Below are positions 1 to 10,498 of a stretch of 42,007 nt of DNA, one piece after another. The stretch comes from a bacterium (GTDB taxonomy: Bacteria; Actinomycetota; Acidimicrobiia; Acidimicrobiales; Bin134), in contig JAPOTT010000050.1 in NCBI GenBank assembly GCA_026709025.1, positions 29,857-71,863 of the forward strand, given 5' to 3'. The notes under the pieces are model-generated. The model saw nothing but the letters and a program-made list of their open reading frames with translations, searched no databases and was not told where the DNA came from. Numbering within the stretch: the stretch's first letter is position 1; each line of letters opens with the position of its first letter. Both the position numbers and the translations under genes were made by a program.

Positions 1-46
1 TGCAACTTTCAACGCGTCCATTTTGCAACTTTCAACGCGTCCATTT
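1..46. repeat. Tandem repeat, 23-base unit, two copies
   Basis: Positions 1-23 and 24-46 are identical copies of a 23-base unit beginning TGCAACTTTCAACGCG. The array touches the window edge, so more copies may lie upstream. The end of the second copy runs into the TATAAT box of the following gene, so the repeat sits where the -35 region should be. Confidence 0.9.
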
Positions 47-48
47 TG

Positions 49-54
49 TATAAT
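49..54 (+). promoter_or_regulatory. -10 box for leaderless ATPase gene
   Basis: A perfect TATAAT lies at 49-54, seven bases before the ATG at 62. This predicts a transcript starting at or next to the start codon. No Shine-Dalgarno is present. No good -35 hexamer is seen at 17 bases; TTGCAA at 23-28 is spaced too far. Confidence 0.6.
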
Positions 55-61
55 TGGCCTC

Positions 62-1336
62 ATGGAAGCCTACCTACCCAGGATTGTGGATATTGAACTC
101 GACGAATTGCTCGCTGGCTTGCCAGCGATTTCTATTGAGGGGCCACGAGCAGTTGGAAAAACCGAAACAGCTCTGCAACGAGCCGCTACAGTGTACTGCC
201 TTGATAATGCAGCCCAAGCAGAAACGCTGCAAGCCGAACCTGATCGCATAGTAAAAGGCAATGCTCCAATTCTCATCGATGAGTGGCAACGCATGCCGTA
301 CTCGTGGGATATGGTGCGAAGAGCTGTCGACCAGAACCCGGTTGCCAGCCAATTCTTGCTGACGGGATCAGCTGCTCCAGCAGAGTCCCCAACCCACTCA
401 GGGGCAGGTCGCATCGTCACCGTCAGGATGCGTCCTTTGTCGCTGGCAGAACGCAATCTAGGAGAATCAACGGTGGCACTTAAGGAACTTCTTGCTGGCC
501 GAAGGCCACCTCTACAAGGGGAGACAGATATTGGACTAGTCGACTACGTAGCTGAAATAGTCAGATCTGGCTTTCCCGCAATCAGAATGCTGTCAGATCG
601 CCTCCGAAGGGTACAGCTAGATAGCTATCTTGATCGGATCTTAGAGCACGATCTCAGCAATTTAGGACACAATATCCGTGATCGCGCCACGCTACGACGA
701 TGGATGACCGCTTTTGCAGCAGCTACCTCAACTACTGCAAGCTATGCAACCATACAAGATGCTGCAACCCCAGGCGAACCTGACAAACCAGCGAGAGCAA
801 CCACAGCTATATATCGTAGAATGCTAGAACAGCTTTGGATGATTGAAGAAGTACCAGCATGGCTACCAACAGGCAATCGTTTTCGTCGCCTAGCTTCCTC
901 TCCTGTACATCAGCTTGCCGATCCTGCTTTAGCCGCACGTTTGCTTGGAGTTGATATAGATGCTCTCATAAATGGTGCTGATGTAGGGCCACCTATACCC
1001 CGAGATGGAACGCTGCTAGGAGCGCTGTTTGAATCCCTAGTAACCATGTCTGTGCGAACTTATGCCCAGCATAATGAGGCTCAAGTCTCTCACCTACGTA
1101 CAAGAGGTGGGGAACAAGAGGTAGATCTAATTGTTGAGAAGGCCGACGGCAGTGTTGTGGCCCTAGAGGTGAAGCTTTCAGCGCTCGTGAATGACTCAGA
1201 TGTACGACATCTCCACTGGCTCGCCCGGCACATTGGGCCGCGCTTGTTAGATGCTGCTGTAATCTCCACCGGACCACAGGCTTACCGCCGTCACGATGGT
1301 ATCGGCGTGATTCCTGCAGCACTGCTAAGCCCCTAG
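62..1336 (+). CDS. AAA ATPase with DUF4143 C-terminal domain
   Basis: A 424-residue protein of the ATPase-plus-DUF4143 family, whose cellular role is poorly defined. The Walker A motif GPRAVGKT is at residues 27-34. A Walker B-like ILIDEWQ and a FLLTGSA strand follow. The C-terminal part holds the typical EVDLIVEK...VVALEVK segment, a nuclease-like fold in this family that is not proven active. The ATG at 62 is preferred over an in-frame upstream start at 23 because the TATAAT box at 49-54 places the transcript start at this ATG. Local GC is lower than in gltB (a sampled line was about 43%), which suggests horizontal acquisition. No partner gene is visible; it stands alone before gltB. The family call is firm; the function is unknown. 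Confidence 0.85.
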   Translation: MEAYLPRIVDIELDELLAGLPAISIEGPRAVGKTETALQRAATVYCLDNAAQAETLQAEPDRIVKGNAPILIDEWQRMPYSWDMVRRAVDQNPVASQFLLTGSAAPAESPTHSGAGRIVTVRMRPLSLAERNLGESTVALKELLAGRRPPLQGETDIGLVDYVAEIVRSGFPAIRMLSDRLRRVQLDSYLDRILEHDLSNLGHNIRDRATLRRWMTAFAAATSTTASYATIQDAATPGEPDKPARATTAIYRRMLEQLWMIEEVPAWLPTGNRFRRLASSPVHQLADPALAARLLGVDIDALINGADVGPPIPRDGTLLGALFESLVTMSVRTYAQHNEAQVSHLRTRGGEQEVDLIVEKADGSVVALEVKLSALVNDSDVRHLHWLARHIGPRLLDAAVISTGPQAYRRHDGIGVIPAALLSP

Positions 1337-1502
1337 TTGCTTGAGATTGCAACAAAAAAGCAAATTTCGGTGCCACATCGTGCTGCCACAAAGCAGCCTT
1401 TACTAGCAAACTTGGAAGATAGCAGTATGGAAACGGTAAATTTGTACATGGCGCTGGCTAATGCTGTCTGAGCGCAACCTGCTAATGCTAAGAAAGGATG
1501 CA

Positions 1503-4500
1503 ATGAGGAACCCGCCGCAGCCGCCAGAAGCTCAGGGGCTTTACCACCCTCAAAACGAGCACGATAGCTGCGGGGTAGGGTTTTTGGTACACCTGAAAGG
1601 TCAACCGAGCCACGAAATAGTGGCCGGTGGCTTCGGAGCCTTATGCAACCTGCAACACCGCGGTGCCCTCGGCGCAGAACCCAACACCGGCGACGGTGCC
1701 GGGTTGCTGATTCAGATACCAGATGCCTTTTACCGAGAGGTGTGCAACTTTGAGCTTCCGCCTGCGGGTAGTTACCTCACAGGCATTGGTTTTTTGCCCG
1801 ACACCCCAACCGCAGCTAACAACGCCCGCCGCGATATGGACGCTATCGCTGCCAGTGAGGGCCTTACGCCTTTGGGTTGGAGAGAAGTACCAACCCGTTC
1901 AGACATGTTGGGTACCCAAGCTATAGCCACCATGCCATCTTTTTGGCAGCCCTTTTATGCTGCGGCAGATCTAGATGCAGATGCGCTCTGTCGGCGAGGC
2001 TACATCGTGCGAACCCGCATCCGCCATGAGGTGCGTTACGAAACCGACGACCAATCCCACTCAGCAGGCTTGGGTGGCAAAACCCGCCAACTTAGCTACG
2101 GTTACTTTGCCAGCCTGTCCAACCGCACCATCGTCTACAAGGGAATGCTCACCACCCCACAGTTGGACAATTTCTATGCAGATTTAAGCGATCAACGGGT
2201 TACCAGCGCGCTGGCGATGATCCACTCTCGGTTTTCCACCAACACCTTCCCTTCTTGGCAACTAGCACATCCGTATCGCTTCATCTCTCACAACGGAGAG
2301 ATCAACACCGTGCAAGGCAACCGCAACTGGATGCGCACCAGAGAAGCGCTTTTGAGCACCCCGCATCTTCCAGGAGATTTAAGCCGCCTGTTTCCCATTT
2401 GCCCCGATCAGATGAGCGACACAGCCAGCTTCGATCAGGTGTTGGAGTTGCTATACATGGGCGGCTACTCCTTGCCTCAAGCAGTGCTCATGATGATCCC
2501 GGAGCCCTGGGAGAATCATGAATCCATGTCGCCCGAACTACGTGCCTTCTACCGCTATCACGCCTCGTTGATGGAACCCTGGGATGGGCCCGCTGACATC
2601 GTCTTTAGCGATGGCACCCTGATTGGTGCAGTACTAGACCGCAACGGTTTGCGCCCATCTAGGTACTGGGTAACCGAGGACGACCTTGTAATAATGGCTT
2701 CTGAAGTTGGGGTTATGCAGGTGGAACCCTCAACCATCCTAGAAAAGGGCCGCCTACAGCCTGGCCGAATGTTTTTGGTGGACACCTCCCAAGGCCGCAT
2801 TGTGCGAGATGCCGAGATCAAAACCACCCTAGCTTCTGCCAAGCCGTACAGTAAGTGGCTAGCCGACAACCAGGTAGATCTAGACGATCTACCAAACCGC
2901 CCCTTGCCTCCAGCAGAGGCCACCCCGCTTGTGGTGCGCCAACAGGTTTTTGGTTATACCCATGAGGAGCTAAAGGTGTTGTTGGCACCGATGGCCAGAG
3001 ATGGCAAAGAAGCTTTGGGCTCAATGGGAACCGACACCCCGGTAGCCGTGCTTTCCAATAGGTCTCGGCTGTTGTTTGACTACTTCCAGCAACTTTTTGC
3101 CCAAGTGACCAACCCGCCCTTAGATGCCATCAGAGAAGAGATCATCACTGCTACCTGCGGTTGGCTAGGGCCCGAAGGCAACCTCCTAAACCCCCAACCC
3201 GAATCTTGTCGCCAAATCTTTAGCCAACATCCGGTAATCACAGATCAGCAGCTAGCCAACCTCATAGAAGTAGATGGCCCTGATGGTTACAGTCACTGCT
3301 CTAGCGAGGTGGTGGCGTGCCTTTATGCCGTAGAAGATGGCGGGCCGGGTCTGCGCTCTGCCATTGAGCGAATCTGTCGACAGGTAACCAAAGCCATAGA
3401 TGCGGGCAAGAACATCATCATTCTGTCAGATCGAGGTGCCGATGCTCACAACGCGCCGGTGCCCTCACTGTTGGCTACCGCTGCGGTTCATCATCATCTA
3501 ATCTCTGAGAAAAAGCGCACCAGAGCAGGGTTAGTTGTTGAGGCTGGCGATGCGCGTGAAGTGCATCACATTTGTTTATTGCTGGGATACGGTGCCACTG
3601 CGGTAAATCCATACTTGGCCTTTGAGACCATCGACGACATGATCCACCAACAACTGTGTGGCTTTGGGCCCAAAGACAACAAAGAAACAGCCCGCCATAA
3701 CTACATAGCTGCCTGCGATAAGGGTGTGCTTAAGGTGATGTCCAAGATGGGCATTTCCACCGTAAAATCCTATGTGGGAGCACAAATATTTGAGGCTATT
3801 GGGTTGGGCCAAACTCTGGTGGATCAGTGCTTTCGTGGCACCGTCAGTCGTTTAGGAGGGGTGGGCTATTCGCAGTTGGCTGAAGAGGTGCGCTTGCGAC
3901 ATCGCATAGCTTTCCCCGAGGATCCCACAGAGCGTGCTCACCGTACTTTGGAGGGCGGTGGAGAGTACCAGTGGCGCAGGGAGGGGGAGTACCATCTGTT
4001 CAACCCCGAGACGGTATTCAAGCTTCAGCATGCCACCACACAGAAGCGTTACGACATCTTCAAGCAGTACACAGACAAGGTAGATACCCAATCCGAACGC
4101 TTAGCCACCCTGCGGGGCTTATTTAAGTTTCGCACCGACTTACGCCCTGCGGTACCCATTGAAGAGGTAGAACCGGTTTCAAAGATAGTGGCACGCTTTT
4201 CCACTGGGGCAATGTCTTATGGCTCCATCTCTTCAGAGGCCCATGAGACCCTAGCCATTGCAATGAACCGCATTGGCGGCAAATCCAACACCGGTGAAGG
4301 GGGTGAAGATCCCAGACGTTACATACCCGATGCCAACGGAGATTTACGCCGTTCTGCCATCAAGCAAGCTGCGTCGGGGCGATTTGGGGTAACCAGCGAG
4401 TACCTGGTGAACAGCGACGACATTCAAATAAAGATGGCCCAGGGGGCCAAGCCCGGCGAAGGCGGACAGTTACCGGGACACAAGGTGTGGCCGTGGATTG

Positions 4501-6113
4501 CAGAGGTACGTTATTCCACCCCAGGGGTTGGGCTGATCTCGCCACCGCCACATCACGACATCTACTCCATTGAGGATCTCGCCCAGCTCATCCACGACCT
4601 CAAAAACGCCAACCCAAAAGCACGGATTCATGTAAAGCTGGTATCGGAACTAGGAGTAGGCACTGTTGCTGCCGGGGTAGCTAAAGCACATGCCGATGTG
4701 GTTCTCATTTCGGGACACGATGGCGGCACTGGTGCTTCACCCCTCACATCCATAAAGCATGCTGGCACACCATGGGAGTTGGGTTTAGCCGAAACGCAAC
4801 AGACCTTGTTGCTCAATCGACTACGAGATCGCATTGTGGTGCAAACCGACGGCCAACTAAAAACAGGGCGCGATGTGATGATTGCGGCTCTTTTGGGTGC
4901 AGAGGAGTTTGGCTTTGCCAGCGCGCCTTTGGTGGTGATGGGCTGCGTGATGATGCGCGTTTGCCACCTAGACACCTGTCCGGTTGGGGTGGCTACTCAA
5001 AACCCTGAACTACGCAAGAAGTTCACTGGTAAGCCAGAGTTTGTGATCAACTTCATGGAGTTCATAGCCACCGAGGTACGCGAGCTGCTGGCCATGCTGG
5101 GTTTCAGAACCCTCAAAGAGGCCATTGGTCAGGTGGAGTGTTTAGACGTAAGCGGTGCGGTGGATCACTGGAAGGCATCGGGATTAAACCTTGCGCCAAT
5201 CTTGTATGCCCCCGAAATCAGCCAAAATGCCCCCCGAAACTGCACCACTGATCAATACCATGGCTTGGACAAGGCCTTAGACAACGAACTTATAGCTCTG
5301 GCTAAGCCCGCGTTGCGTGATGGCCAAAACGTGGAAATTAATCTGCCAATCAGCAACGTCAACCGCACGGTGGGCACCATGTTGGGTTCGCAGGTAACCA
5401 ACATCTGGGGGGCTAAAGGTCTGCCCGACGACACCATAAAAGTCAACCTAACTGGTTCGGCTGGCAACAGCTTTGGGGCATTTGTGCCTTCGGGCATCAC
5501 CTTGAAGCTGAATGGGGATGCCAACGACTATGTGGGCAAGGGCCTCTCTGGGGGCAGGATCATCGTTACCACCCATCCCGATGCTCGTTTTGTGGCCGAA
5601 GAGAACGTAATCGCTGGCAATGTGATTGGCTATGGGGCCACTAGTGGCGAGATTTTCTTGCGAGGTCTAGTGGGGGAGCGCTTTTGCGTTCGCAATTCTG
5701 GTGCCATCGCGGTTGTGGAAGGTGTGGGCGATCACGGTTGTGAGTACATGACCGGCGGTAGAGCAGTGATCTTGGGGCCCACCGGTCGCAACTTTGGCGC
5801 GGGCATGTCGGGCGGCATTGCCTATGTGCATGACCCTCAAAACGTGTTTGCCGCAAAGGTCAACGCAGAGATGGTGAGCTTGGAAACTCCCGATGCAGAC
5901 GATCAAGAGTGGCTCAAAGATCGCATTACCAAGCATCTAGCTGCAACTGGATCTACTTTGGCTGAGCGTCTATTGGCGAATTGGGCCAGCGAGGTTACCC
6001 GTTTTGTGAAGGTAATGCCCGAAGATTACAAGCGGGTTCTAGCTGCGATTGCTGCTGCCGAACGCAGCGGCGCTAGCCCCCAAGAAGCAATTATGGCGGC
6101 TGCTCATGGGTGA
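1503..6113 (+). CDS. gltB: Glutamate synthase large subunit
   Basis: This subunit of NADPH-dependent glutamate synthase (GOGAT) hydrolyses glutamine and passes ammonia to 2-oxoglutarate on FMN. It is 1,536 residues, normal for the family. The ATG at 1503 follows AAGAAAGG (1490-1497) with a 5-base gap; an in-frame ATG at 1461 has no ribosome site. The start gives a 22-residue propeptide before the nucleophile Cys23 (HDSCGVGF), the expected N-terminal Cys after processing. The FMN/3Fe-4S region shows [20 protein letters not shown], with three cluster cysteines. The C-terminal beta-helix domain is complete ([23 protein letters not shown]). It overlaps gltD by 8 bases, so the two are translationally coupled. 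A weak promoter-like TTGGAA...GTAAAT lies about 1412-1440. Confidence 0.97.
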   Translation: MRNPPQPPEAQGLYHPQNEHDSCGVGFLVHLKGQPSHEIVAGGFGALCNLQHRGALGAEPNTGDGAGLLIQIPDAFYREVCNFELPPAGSYLTGIGFLPDTPTAANNARRDMDAIAASEGLTPLGWREVPTRSDMLGTQAIATMPSFWQPFYAAADLDADALCRRGYIVRTRIRHEVRYETDDQSHSAGLGGKTRQLSYGYFASLSNRTIVYKGMLTTPQLDNFYADLSDQRVTSALAMIHSRFSTNTFPSWQLAHPYRFISHNGEINTVQGNRNWMRTREALLSTPHLPGDLSRLFPICPDQMSDTASFDQVLELLYMGGYSLPQAVLMMIPEPWENHESMSPELRAFYRYHASLMEPWDGPADIVFSDGTLIGAVLDRNGLRPSRYWVTEDDLVIMASEVGVMQVEPSTILEKGRLQPGRMFLVDTSQGRIVRDAEIKTTLASAKPYSKWLADNQVDLDDLPNRPLPPAEATPLVVRQQVFGYTHEELKVLLAPMARDGKEALGSMGTDTPVAVLSNRSRLLFDYFQQLFAQVTNPPLDAIREEIITATCGWLGPEGNLLNPQPESCRQIFSQHPVITDQQLANLIEVDGPDGYSHCSSEVVACLYAVEDGGPGLRSAIERICRQVTKAIDAGKNIIILSDRGADAHNAPVPSLLATAAVHHHLISEKKRTRAGLVVEAGDAREVHHICLLLGYGATAVNPYLAFETIDDMIHQQLCGFGPKDNKETARHNYIAACDKGVLKVMSKMGISTVKSYVGAQIFEAIGLGQTLVDQCFRGTVSRLGGVGYSQLAEEVRLRHRIAFPEDPTERAHRTLEGGGEYQWRREGEYHLFNPETVFKLQHATTQKRYDIFKQYTDKVDTQSERLATLRGLFKFRTDLRPAVPIEEVEPVSKIVARFSTGAMSYGSISSEAHETLAIAMNRIGGKSNTGEGGEDPRRYIPDANGDLRRSAIKQAASGRFGVTSEYLVNSDDIQIKMAQGAKPGEGGQLPGHKVWPWIAEVRYSTPGVGLISPPPHHDIYSIEDLAQLIHDLKNANPKARIHVKLVSELGVGTVAAGVAKAHADVVLISGHDGGTGASPLTSIKHAGTPWELGLAETQQTLLLNRLRDRIVVQTDGQLKTGRDVMIAALLGAEEFGFASAPLVVMGCVMMRVCHLDTCPVGVATQNPELRKKFTGKPEFVINFMEFIATEVRELLAMLGFRTLKEAIGQVECLDVSGAVDHWKASGLNLAPILYAPEISQNAPRNCTTDQYHGLDKALDNELIALAKPALRDGQNVEINLPISNVNRTVGTMLGSQVTNIWGAKGLPDDTIKVNLTGSAGNSFGAFVPSGITLKLNGDANDYVGKGLSGGRIIVTTHPDARFVAEENVIAGNVIGYGATSGEIFLRGLVGERFCVRNSGAIAVVEGVGDHGCEYMTGGRAVILGPTGRNFGAGMSGGIAYVHDPQNVFAAKVNAEMVSLETPDADDQEWLKDRITKHLAATGSTLAERLLANWASEVTRFVKVMPEDYKRVLAAIAAAERSGASPQEAIMAAAHG

Positions 6114-7566
6114 TGTGCGGGGTTTCTTAAAACATGACAGGGAACTTCCCCAGCGCCGTGCTGTGCCCGTGCGGATCAAGGACTGGAAAGAGGTCTACAC
6201 AGATTTTGATGCCCAAACACTGCAAGCACAGGCATCTCGCTGCATGGACTGTGGAATACCCTTTTGCAACAACGGCTGCCCTCTAGGAAACCTAATCCCC
6301 GACTGGAACGATTTGGTTTACCGCAACCACTGGCAAGAGGCCATCGAACGGCTGCACGCTACCAACAACTTTCCTGAATTCACTGGACGTCTGTGCCCGG
6401 CACCATGTGAGGCGGCATGTGTGTTAGGTATCAACGAAGACCCTGTCACCATCAAACAGGTTGAGGTAGAGATAGTAGACAGAGCATGGCAAGAGGGGTG
6501 GATCACTCCGGTGATGCCCAGCGAACAAACCGGCAAGAAAGTAGCTGTGGTGGGATCTGGGCCTTCAGGGTTGGCCGCAGCACAGCAGCTCACCAGAGCG
6601 GGTCACGCTGTGGTGGTTTATGAGCGGGCCGACCGTATCGGCGGGCTGCTGCGCTATGGCATTCCAGAGTTCAAAATGGAAAAGCGGCACCTAGACCGCC
6701 GCTTAGAGCAGATGACCGCTGAGGGCACAGAGTTCAAAGCTGGTGTAAATGTTGGGGTAGACATCACCGCTTTGGAACTTACCGAGGAGTTTGATGCGGT
6801 GGTCTTAGCGGGTGGGGCTACCAAATGGCGAGATCTGCCTATTGCAGGCCGGGAACTGCAAGGGGTGTATCAGGCAATGGAGTACCTGCCACCTGCTAAT
6901 CGGGTGCAACAGGGTGATTTGGATGATCACCCCTTTTCTGCGGCCAACAAACATGTGATCATCATTGGTGGGGGAGACACCGGTGCAGATTGCTTGGGCA
7001 CCGCCCATCGTCACGGTGCTGCTTCCATTCATCAATTTGAGATAATGCCCCGCCCGCCTGATGAACGGGCCGACTCTACGCCTTGGCCCACTTGGCCTCT
7101 CATGTATCGGTCGTCCTCAGCACATGAGGAGGGGGGCACGCAGGTCTATGCCATTAACACGGTGGAGTTCACCGGTTCGGCAGGCAAACTGCAAGCCTTA
7201 CGCACGGTAGATGTGGAGCAGTCTTTTGCTGATGGACGTATGAGCTTTACACCCATCCACGGCACAGAACGCGAGTTTCGGGCCGATTTGGTGTTGCTAG
7301 CAATGGGCTTTGTGGGGCCCGAAACCAGCGGGTTGCTGCAAGACCTCGGTGTGGAGCTAACACCTCAGGGCACCGTGGCCCGCAACGAACAGTGGATGAC
7401 CAACATAGCTGGCGTGTTTGTGGCAGGCGACATGGGCCGAGGTCAAAGCCTCATCGTTTGGGCAATAGCCGAAGGCAGAGCTTGTGCGGCTGCGGTAGAC
7501 CATTACCTCACCGGCGACACCCTATTGCCCTCACCCCTCATACCAACAGCCCAACAACTCCGCTAA
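6106..7566 (+). CDS. gltD: Glutamate synthase small subunit
   Basis: The 486-residue NADPH-oxidising beta subunit feeds electrons through FAD and 4Fe-4S clusters to GltB. The N-terminal cysteine motifs are [14 protein letters not shown] and [12 protein letters not shown]. The FAD-binding site is [12 protein letters not shown], and the NADPH-binding Rossmann motif is [20 protein letters not shown]. The C-terminal [23 protein letters not shown] closes the FAD site. The ATG at 6106, giving MGDVRGFLK, matches the usual family start and overlaps the gltB stop by 8 bases. An in-frame start at 6049 would overlap gltB by 65 bases and is unlikely. The stop is followed at once by a run of ten C. Confidence 0.97.
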   Translation: MGDVRGFLKHDRELPQRRAVPVRIKDWKEVYTDFDAQTLQAQASRCMDCGIPFCNNGCPLGNLIPDWNDLVYRNHWQEAIERLHATNNFPEFTGRLCPAPCEAACVLGINEDPVTIKQVEVEIVDRAWQEGWITPVMPSEQTGKKVAVVGSGPSGLAAAQQLTRAGHAVVVYERADRIGGLLRYGIPEFKMEKRHLDRRLEQMTAEGTEFKAGVNVGVDITALELTEEFDAVVLAGGATKWRDLPIAGRELQGVYQAMEYLPPANRVQQGDLDDHPFSAANKHVIIIGGGDTGADCLGTAHRHGAASIHQFEIMPRPPDERADSTPWPTWPLMYRSSSAHEEGGTQVYAINTVEFTGSAGKLQALRTVDVEQSFADGRMSFTPIHGTEREFRADLVLLAMGFVGPETSGLLQDLGVELTPQGTVARNEQWMTNIAGVFVAGDMGRGQSLIVWAIAEGRACAAAVDHYLTGDTLLPSPLIPTAQQLR

Positions 7567-7576
7567 CCCCCCCCCC
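7567..7576. repeat. Homopolymer run of ten C
   Basis: Ten consecutive C lie directly after the gltD stop codon and 94 bases before the methyltransferase start. Such runs are slippage-prone. It is outside both reading frames, so any effect would be on transcription or on the gltD 3' end. Confidence 0.9.
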
Positions 7577-7670
7577 TGTACCCCATAACCTAGCTATCCC
7601 CAAAAGCGTCACAGCAGATGCATAGTATGGAGCGTGTCAAGTGCTAAAACACATACACAAGGAGGTTTTG

Positions 7671-8456
7671 ATGAAACCAGATTTCACAGCCGACAAGGTT
7701 GAGCTTTACAACGCAGACAGTCTGACGTGGATGGGCAAGGTGTCGGCTGAACATCCCGGCGGCCTTTTCGACATGATCTTCGCCGACCCCCCGTATTTCC
7801 TCTCAAATGGAGGGATCACCTGTCAGGCGGGTCAGATGGCCAGCGTACACAAGGGAGATTGGGACAAGTCTCAAGGACCTAAGGAAAACCATGAGTTCAA
7901 TGTGAACTGGATCGGGCTATGTCAGCACCTGCTAAAACCAAACGGCACGCTTTGGGTATCTGGCACCCATCATGTGATCCACTCAGTTGGATACGCTATG
8001 CAATGCTGTGGCATGAAAATCTTGAACAGCATCACATGGGAAAAACCCAATCCCCCTCCTAACCTGTCGTGTCGTTACTTTACCCACTCCACTGAGACGG
8101 TGTTATGGGCAGCCAAGACCAAACGCTCTAAGCACATTTTCAATTATCAAGATATGCGTACTGCCAATGGTGGCAAGCAGATGAAGAGTGTGTGGCGATA
8201 TACCCCGCCCGCTAAATCTGAGAAGGCTTTTGGCAAGCACCCAACCCAGAAACCTTTAGGTCTTCTAGATCGCATAATCCTTGCGTCTACTAACCCCGGA
8301 GATAGGGTATTCGATCCGTTTGCTGGCTCAGCAACAACAGGCGTATCGGCCATTGCTCATGGCCGCCATTTCACAGGCTGCGAAGCAGACTCAGATTACT
8401 TTTCCCTCGCGGTGAAGCGTCTCTCAAGCATAATCCCAAAGCAAGCAGTAGCATGA
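7671..8456 (+). CDS. DpnA-like adenine-N6 DNA methyltransferase
   Basis: A 261-residue beta-class site-specific DNA methyltransferase. Catalytic motif IV is DMIFADPPYFLSNGG near residue 30, and the SAM motif DPFAGSATTG comes near the C terminus; this order defines the beta class. Recalled similarity to the second methylase of the DpnII system (DpnA) is strong: GDWDK, LSCRYFTHSTETVLWA, KQMKSVW and KHPTQKP are shared. GATC specificity is therefore plausible but inferred. The ATG at 7671 has a perfect AAGGAGG (7659-7665) five bases upstream, so the longer in-frame start at 7641 is rejected. A TAGTAT box (7625-7630) could be the -10. The next gene overlaps by ATGA and encodes a candidate restriction nuclease. 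Base composition is lower in GC than gltD, which points to transfer. Confidence 0.93.
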   Translation: MKPDFTADKVELYNADSLTWMGKVSAEHPGGLFDMIFADPPYFLSNGGITCQAGQMASVHKGDWDKSQGPKENHEFNVNWIGLCQHLLKPNGTLWVSGTHHVIHSVGYAMQCCGMKILNSITWEKPNPPPNLSCRYFTHSTETVLWAAKTKRSKHIFNYQDMRTANGGKQMKSVWRYTPPAKSEKAFGKHPTQKPLGLLDRIILASTNPGDRVFDPFAGSATTGVSAIAHGRHFTGCEADSDYFSLAVKRLSSIIPKQAVA

Positions 8457-9007
8457 AACAAGGAGGTACAGGCGGCGCAAACACAGGTAGCGGCCTCATA
8501 TTTGAGGACAAAGCTGATCTGTTCAGCACATTCAATGCTACTCCTGGATATTCAATCAGACCGAGAGCAACTAATGACGGATCAGAGGTACTGTATGAAT
8601 TAGAACCTGTGGCACTCTGTTTCAAGAAACACCAGTTCTACAAATATCTGGAAGCACAAGGCGTAGCATGGAAGGACGTACTATCAAAGCGGTTGTTACC
8701 TGATAACGCACTGTTGGTCATTTTTCACAACACCTTATTCATAATTGAAGTGAAGTATCAGGCTGTCGAGGGATCAGTTGATGAAAAATTGCAGACCTGC
8801 GATTTCAAGCGCAAACAGTACACAAAGCTAGTGAAGCCGTTAAACTTGAGAGTTGAATATGTGTATGTGTTGAATGATTGGTTCAAGCAAGATAAATATG
8901 CTGACACTCTAGAATATATCAAGAATGTGGGCTGTAGCTACTGGTTTCAAGAAATACCCTTATCATGGCTTGGACTTCCAGTGGCAGATGAAGTAGAAAG
9001 CCAATAG
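8453..9007 (+). CDS. Probable type II restriction endonuclease, PD-(D/E)XK fold
   Basis: A 184-residue protein overlapping the methyltransferase by ATGA, so translation is probably coupled. It shows P83-D84 then FIIEVKYQ with E99-x-K101, the metal-binding core of PD-(D/E)XK nucleases. This is followed by SVDEKLQT...FKRKQY, a pattern common in small type II enzymes. The N-terminal GGTGGANTGSGLIFEDK segment resembles a glycine-rich start seen in some restriction nucleases; this is from memory. I cannot assign it to DpnII, Sau3AI or another named family, so the recognition site is unknown. Hand GC counts of about 37-45% on sampled lines are the lowest of any gene here. An AAGGAGG at 8460-8466 lies inside the first codons, with no start after it, and is probably incidental. 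Confidence 0.8.
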   Translation: MKQGGTGGANTGSGLIFEDKADLFSTFNATPGYSIRPRATNDGSEVLYELEPVALCFKKHQFYKYLEAQGVAWKDVLSKRLLPDNALLVIFHNTLFIIEVKYQAVEGSVDEKLQTCDFKRKQYTKLVKPLNLRVEYVYVLNDWFKQDKYADTLEYIKNVGCSYWFQEIPLSWLGLPVADEVESQ

Positions 9008-9014
9008 TTCTCGG

Positions 9015-9752
9015 TTAGCATCCGCCGGGTACTACTTGTGTGTCTACGTTGAACAAACAGCGATACGCATTCAAGAGGTTTTCTTGCGCTGTTATCAGAT
9101 CGCTTTGCGATACTAAGGTGGCTTCTAGTTCTTTTATTCGTTGCTGTTCAGCGCTTGAAGTTGGCTCTGCTGTGGGCACATCTAATAACGGGCCTACCCC
9201 TGTGGCAGCCACTTCGTTGGTGCCATTACCGAAAGCAAACACCACAATATCTTGGGATGCAGCCCCAACCGTGATCTCTTGACTGAACACCCCTAAAACA
9301 GGCTCCACAGTGGCTCTACCCACTGTGAACTCAGAGTTGGCCCCACCTGTCACGCACTGCCGCTCCACATCATAAGCGTTGACTTGCACGATTACCGGAG
9401 GTATACAAGCTATGAGGCTCACCATGGGAGCTTCCCAGTATTCGCCAAACACAACGATCTTCGTGAATGGGCGGTCGCCTGTTTGTTCTTCAAGCAAAGA
9501 CACGCGCAAAGTTGGCCTACTGTCGTCTAGATCGTCTATACCGCGAGTAACCGCTTCTACAGCAGTTAACGCAAACCCCGAGGCTGCAAGCGCCAACGCC
9601 GCTATAAGAGCCGCCACACGAGTGTTCCAATACTTGCATCGGTGAGTATCTGAAGCCGCCACGTCTATGAGCCTACTCCTGATTGAGCGGCTCACCATCA
9701 AACGCGTGCTGCTGTGGGGCTTAGAGCTATGGTCGGTAGGAAAATACCGCAC
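9015..9752 (-). CDS. Membrane-anchored hypothetical protein
   Basis: A 245-residue protein of unknown function. A basic N-terminal stretch is followed by one hydrophobic segment near residues 46-68 (VAALIAALALAASGFAL), so most of the protein should lie outside the membrane. The middle looks beta-rich and has a Cys pair. Residues about 200-235 (EQQRIKELEATLVSQSDLITAQENLL in part) look like a short coiled coil, and the protein ends in GGC. The GTG start at 9752 lies two bases after the stop of the alpha/beta hydrolase gene, suggesting coupling. An internal ATG at 9698 would remove 18 residues and is possible, as no clear ribosome site supports either. It converges with the restriction gene, with a 7-base gap. 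Confidence 0.6.
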   Translation of the reverse strand: MRYFPTDHSSKPHSSTRLMVSRSIRSRLIDVAASDTHRCKYWNTRVAALIAALALAASGFALTAVEAVTRGIDDLDDSRPTLRVSLLEEQTGDRPFTKIVVFGEYWEAPMVSLIACIPPVIVQVNAYDVERQCVTGGANSEFTVGRATVEPVLGVFSQEITVGAASQDIVVFAFGNGTNEVAATGVGPLLDVPTAEPTSSAEQQRIKELEATLVSQSDLITAQENLLNAYRCLFNVDTQVVPGGC

Positions 9753-9754
9753 CT

Positions 9755-10480
9755 CTAAAGAGGTTGGGCATCTAGGAAGGCTAAGGCTGCGTCTATAACG
9801 GCGAAGGATTTGGGGGTGGCAAAGTGATCGATGCCCTTAAGCACCTTTAGCTGTGCGTTAGGTAGAGCTTCTAGAAGCTCATCTGCTGGCCACGCAAAGT
9901 CTTCGTCGCCTAGCACCACCAAGGTGGGAACGGTGATTTGGCTGAGACAGTTTGGGTCAAACAAAGGGAGAGCACTCATCATGATAGCTACTGCTTGAGG
10001 GTCTACATCAGGAGCTTTGGCAAGATGAGCAAAATGGCGAGAATGAGGATTTTGCGGATCAGGATTCCCTGTAATGGCGTTAGCAACCATCTCTTTTTGC
10101 GAGGTGTCTTGCTGAAAGAGATTCCGGCCCGCCCCTGTTACCACCAGTTTGCGAAACCTCTCAGGGGCTTGAGCAGCCACCGTCAACAAGGTGGCAGCGC
10201 CTAACGAAAACCCAATGGCATCTACTGGCTCTTTAGGCAACTGCTCTAGAACGTGTTCGTAAAAATGTGCATAAGCCTCTGGCTCATGAGGCTTTGGAGA
10301 AGTCCCATGGCCCAAGAGATCTATGCCTATGGGTTGACGGCCTGCGTCGTCTAGCAGGGCGAACCAGCCGTTATCTACCCAAGTGCGCTGTGATGATCCT
10401 GCTAGGCCATGCAGGAATACAACAGCCGGTTTCACCGCTTGAACGTCCACATCGCTCACGGTGTTTACGCTAGCTTGCAA
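9755..10480 (-). CDS. Alpha/beta hydrolase
   Basis: A 241-residue alpha/beta-fold hydrolase. The oxyanion-side motif VVFLHGLAGSS is near residue 20, the nucleophile elbow is GFSLGAA with Ser92, the acid is in LGDEDFAW (Asp192 or Asp194), and the catalytic His219 is in GIDHFATP. The full triad is present, so it should be active; the substrate (ester, lactone or similar) cannot be told. The longest frame uses TTG at 10480; a GTG at 10459 is equally possible and neither has a clear ribosome site. Upstream lie 13-base tandem repeats and a probable non-coding RNA on the same strand. The downstream membrane-anchored gene follows after two bases. Confidence 0.88.
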   Translation of the reverse strand: MQASVNTVSDVDVQAVKPAVVFLHGLAGSSQRTWVDNGWFALLDDAGRQPIGIDLLGHGTSPKPHEPEAYAHFYEHVLEQLPKEPVDAIGFSLGAATLLTVAAQAPERFRKLVVTGAGRNLFQQDTSQKEMVANAITGNPDPQNPHSRHFAHLAKAPDVDPQAVAIMMSALPLFDPNCLSQITVPTLVVLGDEDFAWPADELLEALPNAQLKVLKGIDHFATPKSFAVIDAALAFLDAQPL

Positions 10481-10498
10481 CCTCGGCTAGCTAGCCAT

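Noticed and set aside
1-46. Start of a CRISPR array
   Set aside because: The copies are adjacent with no spacers and no cas genes are near.
4628-4975. Antisense frames inside gltB
   Set aside because: Long reading frames opposite a long gene are expected by chance; no ribosome sites or family motifs support them.
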